The notes beneath the pieces are model-generated. The model did not search any database. It saw nothing but the letters and a program-made list of their open reading frames with translations, and was not told the origin of the DNA. The position numbers and the translations under genes are program-made. This document shows, in pieces, positions 13,544 to 16,237 of a stretch of 16,237 bases of DNA. Origin of the DNA: Planctomycetota bacterium (GTDB lineage: Bacteria; Planctomycetota; UBA1135; GCA-002686595). The DNA lies in the NCBI GenBank assembly GCA_029212955.1, contig JARGOW010000008.1:1-16237 (forward strand), written 5' to 3'. Every line of letters starts with the position of its first letter. Position 1 is the stretch's first letter.

Positions 13544-16237
13544 ATGAGCAAAACCCTCGTCATCGTCGAGTCGCCCACCAAAGCCCGGACCCTCAAAAAG
13601 TACCTGGGCAGCGATTACATCGTGGAATCCTCCGTGGGTCACATCCGTGACCTGCCGGCCAACGCCGCCGAGGTGCCCGCAAAGCTTAAAGGTGAGGCCT
13701 GGTCCCGCTTGGGAGTCAATGTGGAGGAGGACTTTCAGCCCCTCTACATCGTGCGCCCGGACAAGAAGGCCAAGATCAAAGAGCTCAAGGACGCGCTGAA
13801 GCAGGTCGACCGACTCCTGCTCGCGACTGATGAAGACCGCGAAGGGGAGGCCATTTCCTGGCACCTTTTGGAGGTCTTGAAGCCCACCATCAAGGTGGAG
13901 CGAATGGTGTTCCACGAAATCACCAAAAGCGCGATCATGGATGCCATCGCCAACACGCGCGAGGTGGATTTCAACATGGTGGAGGCCCAGGAAAGCCGTC
14001 GTGTGATCGACCGGCTATACGGCTATGAAATTTCTCCGACCCTCTGGCGCAAGGTGCGGCCCAAGCTGAGCGCGGGACGCGTGCAAAGCGTGGCCGTGCG
14101 CATGTTGGTGGATCGCGAACGGGCCCGAATGCGCTTCATTGAGGCCGAATACTGGGATTTGGGCGCGGTTTTCGAAACCAAAGAAGGGCGGACTTTCGAC
14201 GCGCGCTTGACCACGGTCGACGGCATCCGGGTGGCGGTTGGCAAGGATTTCGATCCGGACACGGGCAAGTTGATCGGCAAGCGTCAGGTGGCTCACCTGG
14301 ACAAGGGTGCTTCCGAATTGCTCAAGAAATCCCTGGAGAGTGGGGACTTCCAAGTCATCAGTGCGGAGGAAAAACCCTTCACCAAAAAGCCCGCGGCGCC
14401 GTTCACCACCTCCACCCTGCAACAGGAGGGTGGGCGCAAGTTGCGCTTCGAAGCCAAGCGCACCATGCGCGCGGCCCAGCGCCTCTATGAGAACGGTTTC
14501 ATCACCTACATGAGAACCGACTCGGTGGTCCTTTCCCAGGCCGCCATCGACCTGGCCCGGGACGCGGTCCAGGAGTTGTACGGTGCCGAGTACCTGCCCG
14601 ACTCCCCGCGCTCCTACAAGGGCAAGGTCAAGAACGCCCAGGAAGCCCACGAGGCCATCCGCCCCGCAGGGGACGAGGTCGCCACCGTGGACGCCGTTCG
14701 TCTCAAGCTCGGTGTGGACGAATCCAAGCTCTATGAGCTGATTCGCATGCGCACCCTGGCTTCCCAGATGAAAGACGCCAAGGGCCGTCGCATGGTGCTC
14801 AAGGTGGCCGCCCAGGATGGGGACCGCCAGATCGTGTTCCAGGCCAGCGGTTCGGTGATCGATTTCCCCGGTTTCCTGCGCGCCTACGTGGAAGGCGATG
14901 ACAGCGGCGATGCCCTGGGGTCCGATGAGACCGTACTGCCGCCCCTCAAGGAGGGCGACAACGTCAAGGCCAAGGAACTCAGCTGCGAGGAGCACCACAC
15001 CACGCCGCCCGCGCGACTGACCGAAGCTTCCCTGGTCAAAGCCCTCGAAGAATCTGGGGTGGGTCGACCCTCCACCTATGCTTCGATCATCGACACCATC
15101 CAAAACCGGAATTACTCCTTTAAGAAAGGCACGGCGCTGGTTCCGACCTTCACCGCATTCGCGGTCACGCGCCTGTTGGAGGAGCACTTTACCACCCTGA
15201 TCGACCTGACGTTTACGGCGCGCATGGAAGAGCAGTTGGACGCCATCGCCCGGGGCGAAGGCGGCCGCACGGAATACCTGCGTGCCTTCTACCACGGCAA
15301 CGGAAACCCGGGTTTGAAGCCCCTGGTCGACGATTCGATCGAGGTCATCGACGCACGTACCATTTGCACGATCGCACTGGGGCAGAATTCGGAGGGCCAC
15401 GACGTGGAGGTGCGCGTGGGTCGCTACGGACCGTTCCTTTCCTGCGAGGAGGATTCCGCACCCCTGGCCGATGACGTGTGTCCGGACGAGGTCGACCTGG
15501 CCTTCGCCATCGAGCGCATCGAAGCCAAGAAACGCGGTGCCGATCCCGTGGGCCAACACCCGGACACCCAGGAACCGGTCTACGTGAAGTCCGGCCGCTT
15601 CGGTCCCTACGTGCAACTCGGCGATGGCACGGACGACGAGCGCCCCAAGATGGTTTCCTTGCTCAAGGGCATGGATCCCGAGAACTTGCCCTTTGAAACG
15701 GCCTTGGCACTATTGTCCCTACCGCGCAACTTGGGCAATGATCCCGAGGGAGAGGAAATCCTGGCCTTCAACGGTCGCTATGGACCCTACATCAAGCGCG
15801 GCGCAGACACGCGCAGTTTGACCGCGGAGGACAACCTGCTCGAGATCGATCTGAAGCGCGCCCTCGAACTGTTGGCCCAGGAGAAGCCTGGACGCGGCGG
15901 ACGCCGCACGGCCACCCCCATCAAGACCTTCGACGACGTGCCCGAGCTCGATGGGGGCCAGATCAAGCTGATGGAAGGCCGCTACGGACCTTACGTTTCC
16001 GATGGGGAATACAACGCCTCCCTGCCCAAGGGCGCGAAGGCGGAGGAGCTCACCCTTTCCATGGCCATCGAGCTCTTGGAGGAGCGCCGGGCCAAGGGAC
16101 CCGCCAAAGGGCGCAAAAAGAAAGCCGCCAAGAAGAAGGCCGTGAAGAAAAAGGTGACCAAAAAGAAGGCCGCCAAAAAAGCCACAAAGAAGGCCACCAC
16201 AAAAAAGGCCGCTTCAAAAAAAGCCACCACGAAGAAG
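13544..16237 (+). CDS. topA: DNA topoisomerase I (3' end beyond the window)
   Basis: Type IA topoisomerase that relaxes negative supercoils by cutting one DNA strand through a tyrosine. 898 residues are present with no stop codon. The Toprim domain opens the protein (VIVESPTKARTL) with DxDxE as Asp96-Glu97-Asp98-Arg-Glu100. Other family motifs are VGHIRDLP, SAGRVQSVAVRMLVDRE, FTTSTLQQE and the catalytic GFITYMRTDS with Tyr322; later come EAHEAIRP and GVGRPSTYASII. Instead of Cys4 zinc ribbons, the C-terminal part has four GRYGPY/F-type repeats (near 626, 684, 744, 812). A lysine/alanine tail starts near 850 (KKKAAKKKAVKKK), resembling histone H1 and the basic tails of actinobacterial topoisomerase I. 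The start MSKTLVIVESP is the family's standard N-terminus. It has no Shine-Dalgarno; a C-rich stretch precedes it. Confidence 0.97.
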   Translation, partial: MSKTLVIVESPTKARTLKKYLGSDYIVESSVGHIRDLPANAAEVPAKLKGEAWSRLGVNVEEDFQPLYIVRPDKKAKIKELKDALKQVDRLLLATDEDREGEAISWHLLEVLKPTIKVERMVFHEITKSAIMDAIANTREVDFNMVEAQESRRVIDRLYGYEISPTLWRKVRPKLSAGRVQSVAVRMLVDRERARMRFIEAEYWDLGAVFETKEGRTFDARLTTVDGIRVAVGKDFDPDTGKLIGKRQVAHLDKGASELLKKSLESGDFQVISAEEKPFTKKPAAPFTTSTLQQEGGRKLRFEAKRTMRAAQRLYENGFITYMRTDSVVLSQAAIDLARDAVQELYGAEYLPDSPRSYKGKVKNAQEAHEAIRPAGDEVATVDAVRLKLGVDESKLYELIRMRTLASQMKDAKGRRMVLKVAAQDGDRQIVFQASGSVIDFPGFLRAYVEGDDSGDALGSDETVLPPLKEGDNVKAKELSCEEHHTTPPARLTEASLVKALEESGVGRPSTYASIIDTIQNRNYSFKKGTALVPTFTAFAVTRLLEEHFTTLIDLTFTARMEEQLDAIARGEGGRTEYLRAFYHGNGNPGLKPLVDDSIEVIDARTICTIALGQNSEGHDVEVRVGRYGPFLSCEEDSAPLADDVCPDEVDLAFAIERIEAKKRGADPVGQHPDTQEPVYVKSGRFGPYVQLGDGTDDERPKMVSLLKGMDPENLPFETALALLSLPRNLGNDPEGEEILAFNGRYGPYIKRGADTRSLTAEDNLLEIDLKRALELLAQEKPGRGGRRTATPIKTFDDVPELDGGQIKLMEGRYGPYVSDGEYNASLPKGAKAEELTLSMAIELLEERRAKGPAKGRKKKAAKKKAVKKKVTKKKAAKKATKKATTKKAASKKATTKK

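Noticed and set aside
14015..15616. 533-codon open frame antisense to topA
   Set aside because: It lies wholly inside the clearly conserved topA gene. Its translation is His/Gly/Leu-rich with no domain, a usual by-product of GC-rich coding DNA.
1..16237. tRNA, rRNA, CRISPR array, insertion sequence, prophage or defence genes
   Set aside because: I looked for cloverleaf-like structures, regularly spaced direct repeats, transposase or integrase motifs and terminal inverted repeats and found none; the FG-GAP periodicity is protein-coded.

Overview
The window is GC-rich bacterial DNA that most likely comes from a member of the Planctomycetota. The main reason is the secreted seven-bladed FG-GAP protein. 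It ends in a cysteine-containing module (GGPCG, GCPNSSG, DGYRCV, WCFQGIYRD, CGSGVNLSDA) of a kind I recall as abundant in large-genome marine planctomycetes. A giant secreted peptidase-MA / ConA-like / thioredoxin-like fusion and a topoisomerase I with a lysine-rich tail fit the same picture. The phylum is inferred from protein style, not from a marker-gene comparison.

Layout from left to right. (1) Positions 2-109 (+) hold the last 35 codons of a gene cut by the window edge. (2) 304-4014 (+) encodes a 1236-residue exported multidomain protein: TPR-like helices, a HEAAH metallopeptidase domain, a LamG/DUF1080-like domain, a thioredoxin fold without CxxC, and a helical tail. (3) 4147-4701 (+) encodes a lipoprotein with a SnoaL/NTF2-like domain, behind a good extended -10 and a LacI-type palindrome. 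(4) 4716-6056 (-) encodes a MATE/MOP-like polytopic membrane protein, convergent with the lipoprotein gene. (5) 6399-11335 (-) is a tight four-gene operon: ABC ATPase, GldF-like ABC-2 permease, GldG-like auxiliary protein and DUF4340 protein. It is closed by a strong intrinsic terminator at 6292-6338. (6) 11624-13279 (+) encodes the FG-GAP propeller protein, divergent from the ABC operon. (7) 13544 to the right edge (+) encodes topoisomerase I (topA), with no stop codon inside the window.

The clearest functional unit is the ABC operon. It has the composition of gliding-motility-type (GldA-GldF-GldG) ABC systems plus a DUF4340 protein. Such clusters occur well outside gliding bacteria and their substrate there is unknown. 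The other genes look like independent transcription units. One recurring pattern is that genes at the start of a transcription unit mostly lack a Shine-Dalgarno sequence and have a C-rich stretch before ATG, whereas genes inside the operon have good purine-rich sites. I saw no tRNA, rRNA, CRISPR array, insertion sequence, phage gene or defence system, and nothing that clearly amounts to a wholly new system. The most unusual items are the fusion protein at 304-4014, the operator-like palindromes, and the uncharacterised Gld-type ABC operon.
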